Part shown: positions 38,023 to 48,632 of the stretch, one piece after another
Numbering within the stretch: the stretch's first letter is position 1
How the letters are laid out: each line of letters starts with the position of its first letter
Assembly: GCF_000317675.1 (NCBI RefSeq)
Contig: NC_019776.1
Span: forward strand, 1,550,001 to 1,614,000
DNA from: Cyanobacterium aponinum PCC 10605
Lineage (GTDB): Bacteria; Cyanobacteriota; Cyanobacteriia; Cyanobacteriales; Cyanobacteriaceae
DNA: 64,000 nucleotides
Direction: 5' to 3'
Notes under the pieces: model-generated
Told to the model about the DNA's origin: nothing
Database searches by the model: none
What the model saw: the letters and a program-made list of their open reading frames with translations, nothing else
Position numbers and translations under genes: made by a program

Positions 38023-38310
38023 TTATTGACAATAAGGGGTTATATCTTCTCCTATTTCACACAGAAAAGATAATGCCCTAAAACGTAACATCATTAAATC
38101 TTCATAAAAAGGATTTAGTTTACACAAAGGCGGAATTTTAAAGATTGAACGGTTAAAAAGCCTAATTTCTCTGGCAAAAGGGCAGGTATTCGGAATTAAG
38201 TTAACTATTTTTTCGGCGGTTTCTTTGGTGCTAATTTCTAAATTTTCTAATCTTTCTTTGATAAAATTAAAAGGCGATCGCATCAAAATTAATAAATTAA
38301 AGTTCAACAT
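38023..38310 (-). CDS. Mo-dependent nitrogenase C-terminal-domain-like small protein
   Basis: A 95-residue protein. IPNTCPFAREIRLFNRSIFKIPPLCKLNPFYEDLMMLRFRALSFL, followed by CGE/CEIGED-type and TPYC endings, fits the Mo-nitro_C domain found alone in many cyanobacteria. The cysteines in TCPF, PPLCKLNP, LCEI and PYC are conserved-looking. No nitrogenase genes are in the window, so a role in nitrogen fixation should not be assumed. The start may instead be the inner ATG at MRSPFNF, nine residues in. Confidence 0.75.
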   Translation of the reverse strand: MLNFNLLILMRSPFNFIKERLENLEISTKETAEKIVNLIPNTCPFAREIRLFNRSIFKIPPLCKLNPFYEDLMMLRFRALSFLCEIGEDITPYCQ

Positions 38311-38454
38311 CTTTTTTTCTGATTAATTAGCTTTACTTAACTATTATCAGTCTAATAATATTTTTTATTTATAGCAATATAATATAAATAGAAGTTTTCT
38401 TAGGTTTAGATAAGTTTTATTTATTGTTTAATAAGGACAGAATAAAAACTAAGG

Positions 38455-40377
38455 TCATTGATTAATGATTCTAGTGGCATTAAAAATAGCAACCAGAGCG
38501 ACTCCTACATCGGCAAAGACAGCTTCCCAAAGACTTGCTACCCCAAAAGTCCCTAAAATAATGAATAAGCCCTTTACAGCTAGAGCAAATACAATATTTT
38601 GCCAAACAATATGATGAGTTTTTCTTGCAACTTCGATCGCTTCTGGTACTTTAGAAGGAGCATCAGTCATAATTACTATATCAGCAGTTTCGATCGCAGC
38701 ATCTGAACCTAAACCTCCCATTGCCATACCCACATCTGCCCTTGCAATAATGGGAGCATCATTAATACCATCTCCCACCACCGCAACTTTTTCTTTTTCT
38801 TTACTTTGATGAATAAGATTTTCTAAAGCTGTAACTTTATCTTCTGGTAACAATTCCGCTTGATAAGAATCTAGCCCTAGCTTTTTGGCAATTTCTGAAG
38901 CAATAACTTTATTATCTCCAGTTAACATCACGGTTTTTTCTATTCCTAACTCTTTCAAACGAGAAATAGCAAATGTGGCATCTTCTTTAATTTGATCGGC
39001 AATCAAAATGTAACCTGCATAATTATTATTTACCGCTAAATGGACTACAGTACCAGTAACATTGCAAGTATCATGAGAGATATTTTCTTGATGCAATAGT
39101 TTATCATTCCCTGCAATTACTCGTTTTCCGTCAATGATAGCAGAGACACCATAACCCGCTAATTCCTGATAATTATCGATAATAGAATCGTCAATTTCTC
39201 CCTCATAGGCTTGACGGATAGATTCAGCAATGGGATGGGAAGAATAGGTTTCTACTCCCACAGCAAAAGCTAATAATTCTTCTTTTGTAAAATCATTATA
39301 AGGAACTATATCCATTACCTGAAATACCCCTTTTGTCAAAGTACCAGTTTTATCAAAAACTATGGTTTTCACCTGTAACAAAGAATCGAGATAAGTTGCC
39401 CCTTTTACCAAAATTCCTTTTTTTGCCGCTCTGCCAACTCCCCCAAAATAACCCAAAGGAATACTAATCACTAATCCACAGGGACAAGAAATGACTAATA
39501 ATACTAAAGCACGGTAAACCCATTCGCCATGACTAGCATTAGCTATCAATAACGGTGGTATCAAAGCAACAGCTAAAGAAGTAAAAACAACAATCGGGGT
39601 ATAATATTGAGCGAATTTACTCATAAATTTTTGTGTAGAAGCTTTTTTACTACTAGCATTTTCCACTAAATCTAAAATTCGAGTAATGGAAGATTCTGCA
39701 AAAAGTTTAATTACTTTAAGAGTTAACACCCCTGTTTGATTTATCATTCCTGCTAATACTGTTTCTCCCTTCCTCACCATGCGGGGTACAGATTCTCCTG
39801 TTAAAGCCGATGTATCTACCTGAGAATCACCTTCTAATATTTCTCCATCTAAAGGTATTTTTTCTCCCGGTTTAACAACAATGAAATCGCCTATATTGAC
39901 CTGTTCAGGATTAACTTTTTTTATACCATCCTCATCTTGAAGATTAGCATAATCAGGACGAATTTCCAGTAAGGATTTAATGGATTTGCGGGAACGATTT
40001 ACCGCCAATTCTTGGAATAATTCACCAATTTTGAAAAATAGCATCACTGCTACTGCTTCAGGGAGTTTATGAATAGCAAACGCCCCTAAAGTTGCAACAG
40101 TCATTAAAAAGTTTTCATCAAAAAATTTACCTTTAACAATATTTTTCCCCGCACTCATCAAAACATTCCAACCCGCAAGAAGATAAGCCGGTATAAAAAC
40201 TAAATATTCTCCGAAAGAATAAATAGTGTTATGTAATTGATTCTCAAAACCAAAACCAAAAATAAATAAAACACTGACAACAATAACAGATATAACCTCT
40301 TTTTTTAGATTTACATCTTCTCTTTCATGGCGATGATTATGACTGCTATTACTTTCTGTGCAACAATGTTTTCCCAT
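38455..40377 (-). CDS. Heavy-metal P1B-type ATPase (Zn/Cd/Co exporter)
   Basis: A 640-residue metal pump. The order is a His/Cys-rich tail (GKHCCTESNSSHNHRHERED), membrane segments, the actuator TGESVP, the metal-binding SCPCGLVIS in a membrane helix (about 297-300), the phosphorylation site DKTGTLTKG (Asp about 345), HPIAES, and GDGINDAP. The CPC motif favours Zn/Cd; Co is possible. The usual N-terminal HMA ferredoxin-like domain is absent and replaced by the short His-rich tail. No ArsR/SmtB regulator is adjacent. Confidence 0.9.
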   Translation of the reverse strand: MGKHCCTESNSSHNHRHEREDVNLKKEVISVIVVSVLFIFGFGFENQLHNTIYSFGEYLVFIPAYLLAGWNVLMSAGKNIVKGKFFDENFLMTVATLGAFAIHKLPEAVAVMLFFKIGELFQELAVNRSRKSIKSLLEIRPDYANLQDEDGIKKVNPEQVNIGDFIVVKPGEKIPLDGEILEGDSQVDTSALTGESVPRMVRKGETVLAGMINQTGVLTLKVIKLFAESSITRILDLVENASSKKASTQKFMSKFAQYYTPIVVFTSLAVALIPPLLIANASHGEWVYRALVLLVISCPCGLVISIPLGYFGGVGRAAKKGILVKGATYLDSLLQVKTIVFDKTGTLTKGVFQVMDIVPYNDFTKEELLAFAVGVETYSSHPIAESIRQAYEGEIDDSIIDNYQELAGYGVSAIIDGKRVIAGNDKLLHQENISHDTCNVTGTVVHLAVNNNYAGYILIADQIKEDATFAISRLKELGIEKTVMLTGDNKVIASEIAKKLGLDSYQAELLPEDKVTALENLIHQSKEKEKVAVVGDGINDAPIIARADVGMAMGGLGSDAAIETADIVIMTDAPSKVPEAIEVARKTHHIVWQNIVFALAVKGLFIILGTFGVASLWEAVFADVGVALVAIFNATRIINQ

Positions 40378-40440
40378 GACAATAGATTAATATATGAACA
40401 AGTATTCGTATTTTATCTTAAAAGGTTTTTTTGGGTAATG

Positions 40441-40549
40441 ATGAGGAGGAAATTAGGGGATTAGGGGGAAATTAATTAAACACTTTTGCTCTCCTCCCTC
40501 GAGAGGGGAGGCATAGAGGGGTTTGCTTTTTGCCTTTTGCCTTTTGCCC
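40441..40549. repeat. Palindromic repeat variant between folC and the ATPase gene
   Basis: CTCCTCCCTCGAGAGGGGAGG (about 40491-40511) is a degenerate relative of the C6-TCTCGA-G6 unit, followed by a TGCCTTT heptamer run. Confidence 0.6.
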
Positions 40550-41800
40550 TTACCCTAACTTACTAAGAAAGTATCCTAGTAGGTATAAAGAACCACAAAG
40601 GACAATAGATGTGGTTGCAGTTTCCTGATTGTTGGTAACAGAATCTAGGGCAGTGAATAAATCGCCGTAAGTTTGTACCTGTTTTAATTGAGGTTGAATG
40701 GTTTTTGCTAATATTGCTAATTCTTCGGGTTCGGCGGTGCTATGATCTGGTACAGGTACTAAATGAAGTTGATCTTCAGGACGTAATAATTGCTTAAAAA
40801 TACCTTCGTGGTCTTTTGTGTTTAACATTCCCATGACCCAAGTAGTGGGTTTATGCAAGGTATCCACATATTGCCTTAAAACCTCAGCAGAAGCGACATT
40901 ATGCGCCCCGTCAATCAGTAAATCTCGTTTTTGCCATTTCACCCATTCAATTCTTCCTCGCCAACGGGTGTTTTTCATGCCTTCTTCTATGGCAGATGTG
41001 GGGATTTGCCAACCTTTTTCTTGTAATATTTTGATAGTTGCGATCGCAATTGCTGAGTTTTGTAATTGTATATCTCCTCCTAAAGCTAAAGGGTAGTTAA
41101 CCCCTTCATATTCAGCTTGATTAGGGGATAATTTTTGGGCTGATTCTACCCAAATTGTGGGAGCGTTTAATTCTTCCGCTCGATTTTTGACTACCCTAAC
41201 GGCTTCTTCAGGAAGACTTCCTACCACTACAGGGCATTTTTCCTTAATAACTCCTGCTTTCTCCGTGGCAATTTTACTGAGGGTATCCCCCAATATGAAC
41301 CAATGTTCTCGACTGATAGAGGTGATAATACTAACCAAAGTGCGATCGCACACATTAGTAGCATCAAGCCTTCCCCCTAAACCCACTTCCATCACTGCGA
41401 CATCAACCTCTGAATTAGCAAAAAAAAGCCAAGCCGCCGCCGTAATTACTTCAAATTGAGTGGGACATTCGGGATCATTAGGATTAATAACCGATCTTAT
41501 TTTTTCTAAAATTGCTATTAAAATATTTTCTTCTATGGGTTTTTCATTAAGACAAATTCTTTCCGTCCAGTTAACTAAATGAGGAGAAGTGTAACGTCCT
41601 GTTTTGTATCCCGAAGCGGTTAAAATTGATGATAAATAAGCACAAACAGAGCCTTTACCATTAGTTCCAGCTACATGAATTATTGGCACTTTTTCTTGAG
41701 GATTATCTAGTAAAGCTAATAAATTTTTAATTCTTTTTAATCCCAAATTAATCCCAAATCTTTGAAAAGGTTGTAACAAATCCTCAATTTGATTTCCCAT
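40550..41800 (-). CDS. folC: Folylpolyglutamate/dihydrofolate synthase
   Basis: A 416-residue Mur-ligase-type enzyme adding glutamate to dihydropteroate and folates. The ATP loop is HVAGTNGKGSVCAYL near residues 40-54; YTSPHLVNWTERICLN, MEVGLGGRLDATNVCDR, RGRIEWV and LLIDGAHNVASA follow in the family order. Length is normal. It is probably bifunctional (DHFS/FPGS), as in most bacteria; no second folC is visible here. Confidence 0.94.
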   Translation of the reverse strand: MGNQIEDLLQPFQRFGINLGLKRIKNLLALLDNPQEKVPIIHVAGTNGKGSVCAYLSSILTASGYKTGRYTSPHLVNWTERICLNEKPIEENILIAILEKIRSVINPNDPECPTQFEVITAAAWLFFANSEVDVAVMEVGLGGRLDATNVCDRTLVSIITSISREHWFILGDTLSKIATEKAGVIKEKCPVVVGSLPEEAVRVVKNRAEELNAPTIWVESAQKLSPNQAEYEGVNYPLALGGDIQLQNSAIAIATIKILQEKGWQIPTSAIEEGMKNTRWRGRIEWVKWQKRDLLIDGAHNVASAEVLRQYVDTLHKPTTWVMGMLNTKDHEGIFKQLLRPEDQLHLVPVPDHSTAEPEELAILAKTIQPQLKQVQTYGDLFTALDSVTNNQETATTSIVLCGSLYLLGYFLSKLG

Positions 41801-42117
41801 ACTTCAGTTATTTGTTTTTGTTAATAAAACTTAATAAATAATTGTATCATTATTGTTAAACGCAACATCCCCTATCTTCGTTGCACTTATTCAAAACATT
41901 CCTAGGTCGTAATTGATAGTTTAGGGTCAAGAATTTATTTTAAACATAGCAAAATTGATTTGCATTTCTGACAAAATTTAATCCACAACCTAAACTTCAA
42001 ACTCTGAACTCAGGTCTATTTATTCTTAACAAATTGCTGTAAAATCGATTCATCAAGAAAAGTAGATAAAAAAGTAGATAAAGTTATTTTAATACATAAA
42101 CATACTATTCAATAAGC
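41801..42117. other. Divergent promoter gap between folC and ndhF
   Basis: 317 bp without a gene. An AACTCTGAACTCAGG inverted word near 42000 resembles the composite-repeat ends. Control sites such as a CcmR/NdhR box cannot be assigned by eye. Confidence 0.45.
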
Positions 42118-44007
42118 ATGATTAATTTTCTTATTCAGCATATATGGTTTATCCCCTTATATGGATTGTTAGGGGCTATTTTTAGTCTGCCTTGGGCATT
42201 AGGATTTATTCGCAAAACAGGACCTCGCCCGGCGGCTTATTTGAATATTTTAATGACCTTACTATCATTTTTTCATGGTAGTATCATCTTTTTTAATATT
42301 GGTAATTTTCCCTCTCAAAGTATTGTTTTTCCTTGGTTTAGTATTGCTGAATTAGATTTGTCTTTAGCCATCGAAATTTCTCCTGTCAGCAGTGGTGCAT
42401 TAGAGTTAGTCACCATTATTAGTTTACTGGCACAAATATTTGCCATTGGCTATATGGAGAAAGATTGGTCATTAGCCCGATTTTTTGGCTTAATGGGCTT
42501 TTTTGAAGCGGCTTTAGGGGGTATTGCTATAAGTGACTCCCTTTTACTCAGTTATGGTTTGTTAGAGTTGTTAACCCTTTCTACTTATCTATTAGTAGGT
42601 TTCTGGTATGCACAGCCCCTTGTTGTTACGGCGGCTAGAGATGCCTTTCTTACCAAAAGAGTTGGGGATATTTTGTTGTTAATGGGTATTGTTGCTTTAT
42701 CTAGTGATGGAGCAGGATTAAGTTTTTCTCAGTTACAAGAATGGGCAGAAAACCCCTCTATTCCCACTTTTACGGCAACTTTGATTGGTTTAGCTCTAAT
42801 TGCAGGTCCTACGGGCAAATGCGCTCAATTCCCTTTAAATCTTTGGTTAGATGAGGGGATGGAAGGTCCTAATCCAGCTAGTATTATGAGAAATTCGATC
42901 GTAGTTTCTGCTGGTGCTTATGTATTAATTAAATTAGAACCAGTATTCACTCTTTCTCCTGTGGCTTCTCATACTTTGGTGGTAATTGGTGCGATTTCTG
43001 CCATTGGAGGGTCATTAATTGCTTTAGCACAAATAGATCTTAAAAGGACTTTTTCCCATTCTACCAGTGCTTATTTAGGTTTAGTCTTTATTGCCGTGGG
43101 ATTGGGTCATGTGGATATTGCCTTTTTGATTTTATTCTGTCATGGGGTTGCCAAGGCTTTACTATTTATGAGTGCAGGTTCAATTATTCTGACTACCAGT
43201 TGCCAAAATATTACGGAAATGGGGGGAATTTGGTCTAAAATGCCGAGTACAACCCTTGCTTACATGACGGGCAGTGCGGGAATCATTGCTTTATTGCCTT
43301 CGGGAATGTTAATTACTTTCCATCGCTGGTTTAATGGTAGTTTAGAGGTTTCTTGGTGGTTATTAGGGATTCTTTTATTAGTTAATTTGATTAATGCCCT
43401 TAATTTTACCCGTGTGTTTCGGGCTGTTTTCTTGGGCAAAACTCAACCTAAAACCCGTCGAGCTCCTGAAATTCCTTGGCAGTTAGCAATTCCGATGGTT
43501 TCCCTAACTATTATTACTTTACTTGCTCCAATTCTACCTTTTGATTATTCTCTCTGGTTAAGTCCTAATGCTCCTATTTTAAACAATACTGCTATGGTGG
43601 TTAGTTATGCCTTACCTTTAATTATCGCCTCTGGTTTGTTGGGTTGTGTTATCGGCTTTTTAATTCCCCTCAGAAAAGGTTTTTATCGCCCTGTGGAAAA
43701 ATCCGTGCGAGTCATTCAAGATTTACTTGCCTATGATTTCTATTTAGACAAGATTTATCAATTTACAGTTGTGGCTTTTGTCTCTAATTTAGCTAAGTTT
43801 ACCACATGGTGCGATCGCTACATTATTGATGGAGTGGTTAACCTGATTAGTTTAGTAACTATTTTCGGAGGCAATACCCTTAAATATAATACATCTGGTC
43901 AATCTCAGTTCTATATCTTAACCATCATTGTCGGAGTGGTATTATTAATGTGGTCTATCCTCAGTGGACAATGGAATAATATTCTTAACTATTGGGGATC
44001 ATTTTAA
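42118..44007 (+). CDS. ndhF4: NdhF3/F4-type NDH-1 subunit (CO2-uptake complex)
   Basis: A 629-residue NdhF homologue with about 16 membrane segments. Motifs are FSLPWALGFIRKTGPRPAAYLN, the YGLLELLTLSTYLLVGFWYAQPLVVTAARDAFLTKRVGD block and GPTGKCAQFPLNLWLDEGMEGPNPAS. These fit the NdhF3/F4 branch, whose complexes hydrate CO2 with CupA or CupB. The ndhF-ndhD order without a cupA gene downstream resembles the constitutive NdhF4/D4 pair in Synechocystis. F4 is therefore favoured over F3, but this is not certain. Confidence 0.8.
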   Translation: MINFLIQHIWFIPLYGLLGAIFSLPWALGFIRKTGPRPAAYLNILMTLLSFFHGSIIFFNIGNFPSQSIVFPWFSIAELDLSLAIEISPVSSGALELVTIISLLAQIFAIGYMEKDWSLARFFGLMGFFEAALGGIAISDSLLLSYGLLELLTLSTYLLVGFWYAQPLVVTAARDAFLTKRVGDILLLMGIVALSSDGAGLSFSQLQEWAENPSIPTFTATLIGLALIAGPTGKCAQFPLNLWLDEGMEGPNPASIMRNSIVVSAGAYVLIKLEPVFTLSPVASHTLVVIGAISAIGGSLIALAQIDLKRTFSHSTSAYLGLVFIAVGLGHVDIAFLILFCHGVAKALLFMSAGSIILTTSCQNITEMGGIWSKMPSTTLAYMTGSAGIIALLPSGMLITFHRWFNGSLEVSWWLLGILLLVNLINALNFTRVFRAVFLGKTQPKTRRAPEIPWQLAIPMVSLTIITLLAPILPFDYSLWLSPNAPILNNTAMVVSYALPLIIASGLLGCVIGFLIPLRKGFYRPVEKSVRVIQDLLAYDFYLDKIYQFTVVAFVSNLAKFTTWCDRYIIDGVVNLISLVTIFGGNTLKYNTSGQSQFYILTIIVGVVLLMWSILSGQWNNILNYWGSF

Positions 44008-44054
44008 TGAGGAATTGAACAATAATAAATTTCTTTAGTAATTCCCTCAAAAAA

Positions 44055-44066
44055 GGGCTAAAGCCC
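44055..44066. repeat. GGGCT-AA-AGCCC palindrome between ndhF and ndhD
   Basis: A short inverted repeat preceded by a run of A and followed by TCATTAC. It is related to GGGCTTCAGCCC at 59512-59523. It could be a weak terminator or processing hairpin. Confidence 0.5.
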
Positions 44067-44157
44067 TCATTACAAAACTATATAGATATTATCTGCTAAA
44101 TGTTTAATTAAAAAGTTTTTCTCAAAATTATTAACTATCAACTATTAATTATTTAAT

Positions 44158-45669
44158 ATGCTTAGTTCCTTGATATGGTTGCCTATTTTTGGGGCAATAA
44201 TTGTTTGTTTTTTACCTAGCTTTAAAAATACTCTCATTTATCGCAATATTGCTTTCATTATTGCGATCGCAACTCTCATTATTAATATCATCATTGGGAG
44301 TAATTTTGACATTAGCTTATTTGATACTCAGTTTACTGAAAGTTTTTCTTGGCTAAATTGGCTCGGCTTAGGCTATGATTTAGGGGTTGATGGTTTATCT
44401 TTACCCCTTATTTCTCTCAATAGTTTATTAACTTTAATTGCTATTTATATCTCTCCTAAAGATATTCAAAGACCTCGTTTTTATTATGGGATGATTTTAC
44501 TTTTAACAGGAGGAGTTGCAGGAGCATTTTTAGCAGAAAATTTATTGTTATTTTTCCTGTTTTATGAAGTAGAAATTGTACCTTTATATTTTCTCATTGC
44601 GGTTTGGGGAGGAGCAAAAAGAGGTTATGCGGCAATGAAGTTTTTACTCTACACCGCTTTATCTGGATTCCTCGTCTTAATTTCTTTTTTGGGCTTAGTT
44701 TGGTTTAGTGGAGAGCCAACTTTTGCTTTTGAACCTTTGAAGTCCCATGCTTTACCCGTTGGCACTCAAGTTTTGCTCTTAATTCCCCTTTTAATCGGCT
44801 TATTTATTAAAATCCCCATTTTTCCTTTCCATACTTGGCTTCCTGATGCCCACGTTGAAGCTAGTACACCAGTTTCGGTTTTGTTAGCAGGGGTATTGTT
44901 GAAACTAGGCACTTATGGCTTATTACGTTTCGGAGTAGGTTTTTTCCTTGAAGGTTGGCTCGTGGTTGCCCCTTACTTGGCTTTTCTGGCGGGAATTAGT
45001 GCTTTATATGGTGCTATGTGTGCGATCGCGCAAAAGGATATGAAAAAAGTAGTTGCCTACTCATCCATTGCCCACATGGCTTATGTTTTACTTGCTGCAT
45101 CTGCTACTACCCGCTTGAGTTTACAGGCTTCCATTTTACAGATGGTTAGTCATGGCTTAATTAGTGCCATGTTATTTATTTTGGTGGGTATTGTCTATAA
45201 AAAAACTGGTAGTCGTGATGTGAATTATCTGAGAGGCTTACTCAATCCTGAAAAAGGTTTACCAGTTACTGGTAGTTTAATGATATTAGCAGTAATGGCT
45301 AGTTGCGGTATTCCCGGGATGGTTGGCTTTATTTCCGAATTTTTAGTATTCAGAGGTAGCTTCCCCATTTTTCCCATTCCCACCCTACTATGTTTAATTG
45401 GCACAGGCTTAACCGCAGTTTATTTCTTGTTAATGGTGAATCGAGTCTTTTTTGGACGCTTAACCCCCGAATTAAGCAATTTGCCCAGAGTTTTGTGGAG
45501 TGAGAGAATTCCTGCCCTGATTTTAGCTGTTTTAATCATTCTTTTTGGTTTACAACCCCACTTTATCAGCCGTTGGAGTGAAACCCAAGCCTCCCTCATT
45601 TTTTATGGTGGAGAAGAAAATGTTTCTTTTGTTTTGGGTAGCCTTAACACTTTCAGTCATCATCTATAA
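44158..45669 (+). CDS. ndhD4: NdhD3/D4-type NDH-1 subunit (CO2-uptake complex)
   Basis: A 503-residue antiporter-like NDH-1 subunit with about 14 membrane segments. Conserved blocks are FLFYEVEIVPLYFLIAVWGG (key Glu in the helix), PIFPFHTWLPDAHVEASTPVSVLLAGVLLKLGTYGLLR and KKVVAYSSIAHMAYVLLA. It follows the ndhF homologue by 150 bp and is probably co-transcribed. NdhD3/D4 subunits replace NdhD1 in CO2-uptake complexes. The 3-versus-4 choice rests on the missing cupA neighbour. Confidence 0.8.
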   Translation: MLSSLIWLPIFGAIIVCFLPSFKNTLIYRNIAFIIAIATLIINIIIGSNFDISLFDTQFTESFSWLNWLGLGYDLGVDGLSLPLISLNSLLTLIAIYISPKDIQRPRFYYGMILLLTGGVAGAFLAENLLLFFLFYEVEIVPLYFLIAVWGGAKRGYAAMKFLLYTALSGFLVLISFLGLVWFSGEPTFAFEPLKSHALPVGTQVLLLIPLLIGLFIKIPIFPFHTWLPDAHVEASTPVSVLLAGVLLKLGTYGLLRFGVGFFLEGWLVVAPYLAFLAGISALYGAMCAIAQKDMKKVVAYSSIAHMAYVLLAASATTRLSLQASILQMVSHGLISAMLFILVGIVYKKTGSRDVNYLRGLLNPEKGLPVTGSLMILAVMASCGIPGMVGFISEFLVFRGSFPIFPIPTLLCLIGTGLTAVYFLLMVNRVFFGRLTPELSNLPRVLWSERIPALILAVLIILFGLQPHFISRWSETQASLIFYGGEENVSFVLGSLNTFSHHL

Positions 45670-45782
45670 CCAGTAAATAGATAAAAAAAGGCAATGGGCA
45701 AGGTTAAAAGGGCAAAAGGCAAAACCCTCTGTGTCTCCTCTTAAAAGGGTAAGAGGCAAGGGGCAAACCCCCCTTTATACCC

Positions 45783-45930
45783 CAGGGTTTTTTCATTCTC
45801 AAAAATGTCAATTTCAATTTTTGAAACTAACAAATAGTAACAGATACAGGAGTTTTTAAGTATTAATTAATCAATTATTAAGAAAAAACGCTCCCCTCTA
45901 CTGTGGGAGAGGGGTTGGGGGTGAGGGCAA
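45783..45930. mobile_element. MITE-like element B, truncated inverted copy (148 bp)
   Basis: It begins CAGGGTTTTTTCATTCTC and follows, in reverse complement, the element at 10112-10285 to GTGAGGGCAA. The left inverted end and its hairpin are lost. Divergence is only a few bases, so the two copies are recent. Confidence 0.75.
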
Positions 45931-45970
45931 AGATGAATAGTGAATAATTAATAACTTCAAACTCTTGTAC

Positions 45971-45990
45971 GGGCGAATGGCCATTCGCTC
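45971..45990. repeat. 20-bp palindrome family, copy 5 (one mismatch)
   Basis: GGGCGAATGGCCATTCGCTC: the last arm carries one C-to-T change; flank TGTAC before and CTAAC after. Confidence 0.85.
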
Positions 45991-46087
45991 CTAACCCCTA
46001 ACTCATTTTTCCCTAACAGCCCAATCCCCTAAAACCTTAATACTAATTGCTCATTACTTAATCAAAGAAAAGGTGCTGATAACCGTA

Positions 46088-46114
46088 TTAGCAGTCATGA
46101 CCTAAGAGTGCTAA
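46088..46114. promoter_or_regulatory. CIRCE element (HrcA operator) upstream of groEL
   Basis: TTAGCAGTC, nine bases, GAGTGCTAA matches the CIRCE consensus TTAGCACTC-N9-GAGTGCTAA with one mismatch (G for C at position 7 of the left arm). It lies 49 bp before the groEL start, so heat-shock control by HrcA is likely. Confidence 0.9.
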
Positions 46115-47830
<1,716 letters not shown>

Positions 47831-47843
47831 TTCCTTAAAACCT

Positions 47844-47870
47844 ACAGGCAAGATGCCTGTTTCACCTTTT
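47844..47870 (+). terminator. Rho-independent terminator candidate 1 after groEL
   Basis: ACAGGCA/TGCCTGT closes a 3-nt loop (47844-47860), followed by TTCACCTTTT. It lies 13 bp after the groEL stop. Confidence 0.7.
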
Positions 47871-47879
47871 ATATCGTAG

Positions 47880-47906
47880 GGGTTGAACATTGTTCAACCC
47901 TTTTTT
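47880..47906 (+). terminator. Rho-independent terminator candidate 2 after groEL
   Basis: GGGTTGAAC/GTTCAACCC with an ATT loop and then six T (47901-47906), a classical terminator. A similar inverted repeat with a different loop occurs near 15779. Confidence 0.85.
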
Positions 47907-48001
47907 ATTAACGTTTATTGATAACTCTGTAGGTTGGGTTAGTGTTAACGTAACCCAACAAAAATTCATGAAATTTTAAGCAAAAAAGGAGAGAAAGTTA
48001 A

Positions 48002-48277
48002 TTGGATTTAGAGTTTGAATGGAATGATAGTAAGGCTAAAACAAATAAGAGAAAACATGGAGTTTCTTTTGAGGAAGCAAGTTCAGTATTTAACGATCCA
48101 TTATCAATCAATTTTGACGATCCCGATCATTCTCAAACAGAAAATCGCTATATTATAATAGGTTTGTCTAGTCAGGGTAGATGTTTGTTTGTTTCTTTTG
48201 TCGAACGTGGTAAGAAAATTCGTTTAATTAGTGCAAGATTAGTTACACCAAAAGAAAGGAGGTTTTATGAAGGATAA
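48002..48277 (+). CDS. brnT: BrnT-family toxin (DUF497)
   Basis: A 91-residue protein. FEWNDSKAKTNKRKHGVSFEEASSVFNDP is the BrnT hallmark, followed by ENRYIIIGLSSQGRCLFVSFVERGKKIRLISARLVTPKERRFY. BrnT is an RNase-like type II toxin. The frame begins with TTG 48002 behind GGAG at 47988; no upstream ATG exists in the frame. The partner gene overlaps by 11 bp. This is the start of a small cluster that includes the helicase fusion at 48818. Confidence 0.9.
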   Translation: MDLEFEWNDSKAKTNKRKHGVSFEEASSVFNDPLSINFDDPDHSQTENRYIIIGLSSQGRCLFVSFVERGKKIRLISARLVTPKERRFYEG

Positions 48278-48551
48278 AAATAAAATACAATGTGAGTTAG
48301 AAGATAATTTGAGAGAAGAATATGATTTAACTGAACTCAAAAACCCAGTGAGAGGTAAATATTATCAACAGTATCAAAAAGGACACAGTGTTACTATTCA
48401 CTATGAAGACGGTACGAGAAAAACAGAATATTTCCCTCCAGAAAATAATTCTGACATAATTATCCTTGATCCTGACGTGAAAAAGTATTTTCCCGATTCA
48501 GAGTCTGTTAATTCGACATTAAGAAGTTTGATTAAATTAATTCCTCAGTAA
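48267..48551 (+). CDS. Probable antitoxin partner of the BrnT toxin
   Basis: A 94-residue acidic protein that overlaps the toxin gene by 11 bp and has a strong AAAGGAGG ribosome site. The C-terminal DPDVKKYFPDSESVNSTLRSLIKLIP is a pattern common in cyanobacterial antitoxins with an RHH-like end. The middle (YQKGHSVTIHYEDGTRKTEYF) is not typical BrnA, so the exact family is unclear. Position and overlap make it the likely antitoxin. Confidence 0.75.
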   Translation: MKDKNKIQCELEDNLREEYDLTELKNPVRGKYYQQYQKGHSVTIHYEDGTRKTEYFPPENNSDIIILDPDVKKYFPDSESVNSTLRSLIKLIPQ

Positions 48552-48562
48552 CCAAAGAGTGG

Positions 48563-48632
48563 TTTATGAAACAAGATTTCTTATTGTTTATGAAACAAGA
48601 TTTCTTATTGTTTATGAAACAAGATTTCTTAT
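48563..48632. repeat. Three tandem copies of a 24-bp unit
   Basis: The unit begins TTTATGAAACAAGATTTC and ends TTATTG; it repeats at 48563, 48587 and 48611 with near identity. Each has an inverted core GAAA-CAAGA-TTTC. It lies 12 bp after the antitoxin stop. Too few and without spacers for CRISPR; it may be an operator array or a slippage product. Confidence 0.8.

Larger units (their letters stand above)
45670..46087. repeat. Repeat-rich gap upstream of groEL
   Basis: Besides the MITE-like copy, the gap holds AAAGGGCAAAAGGC heptamers (45698-45725), a partial CCCCCCTTTAT word (45768) and palindrome copy 5. No gene is visible. Confidence 0.65.

Noticed and set aside
48563-48632. Three 24-bp direct repeats considered as a CRISPR array
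   Set aside because: Units are adjacent with no spacers, only three copies, and no cas gene is nearby.
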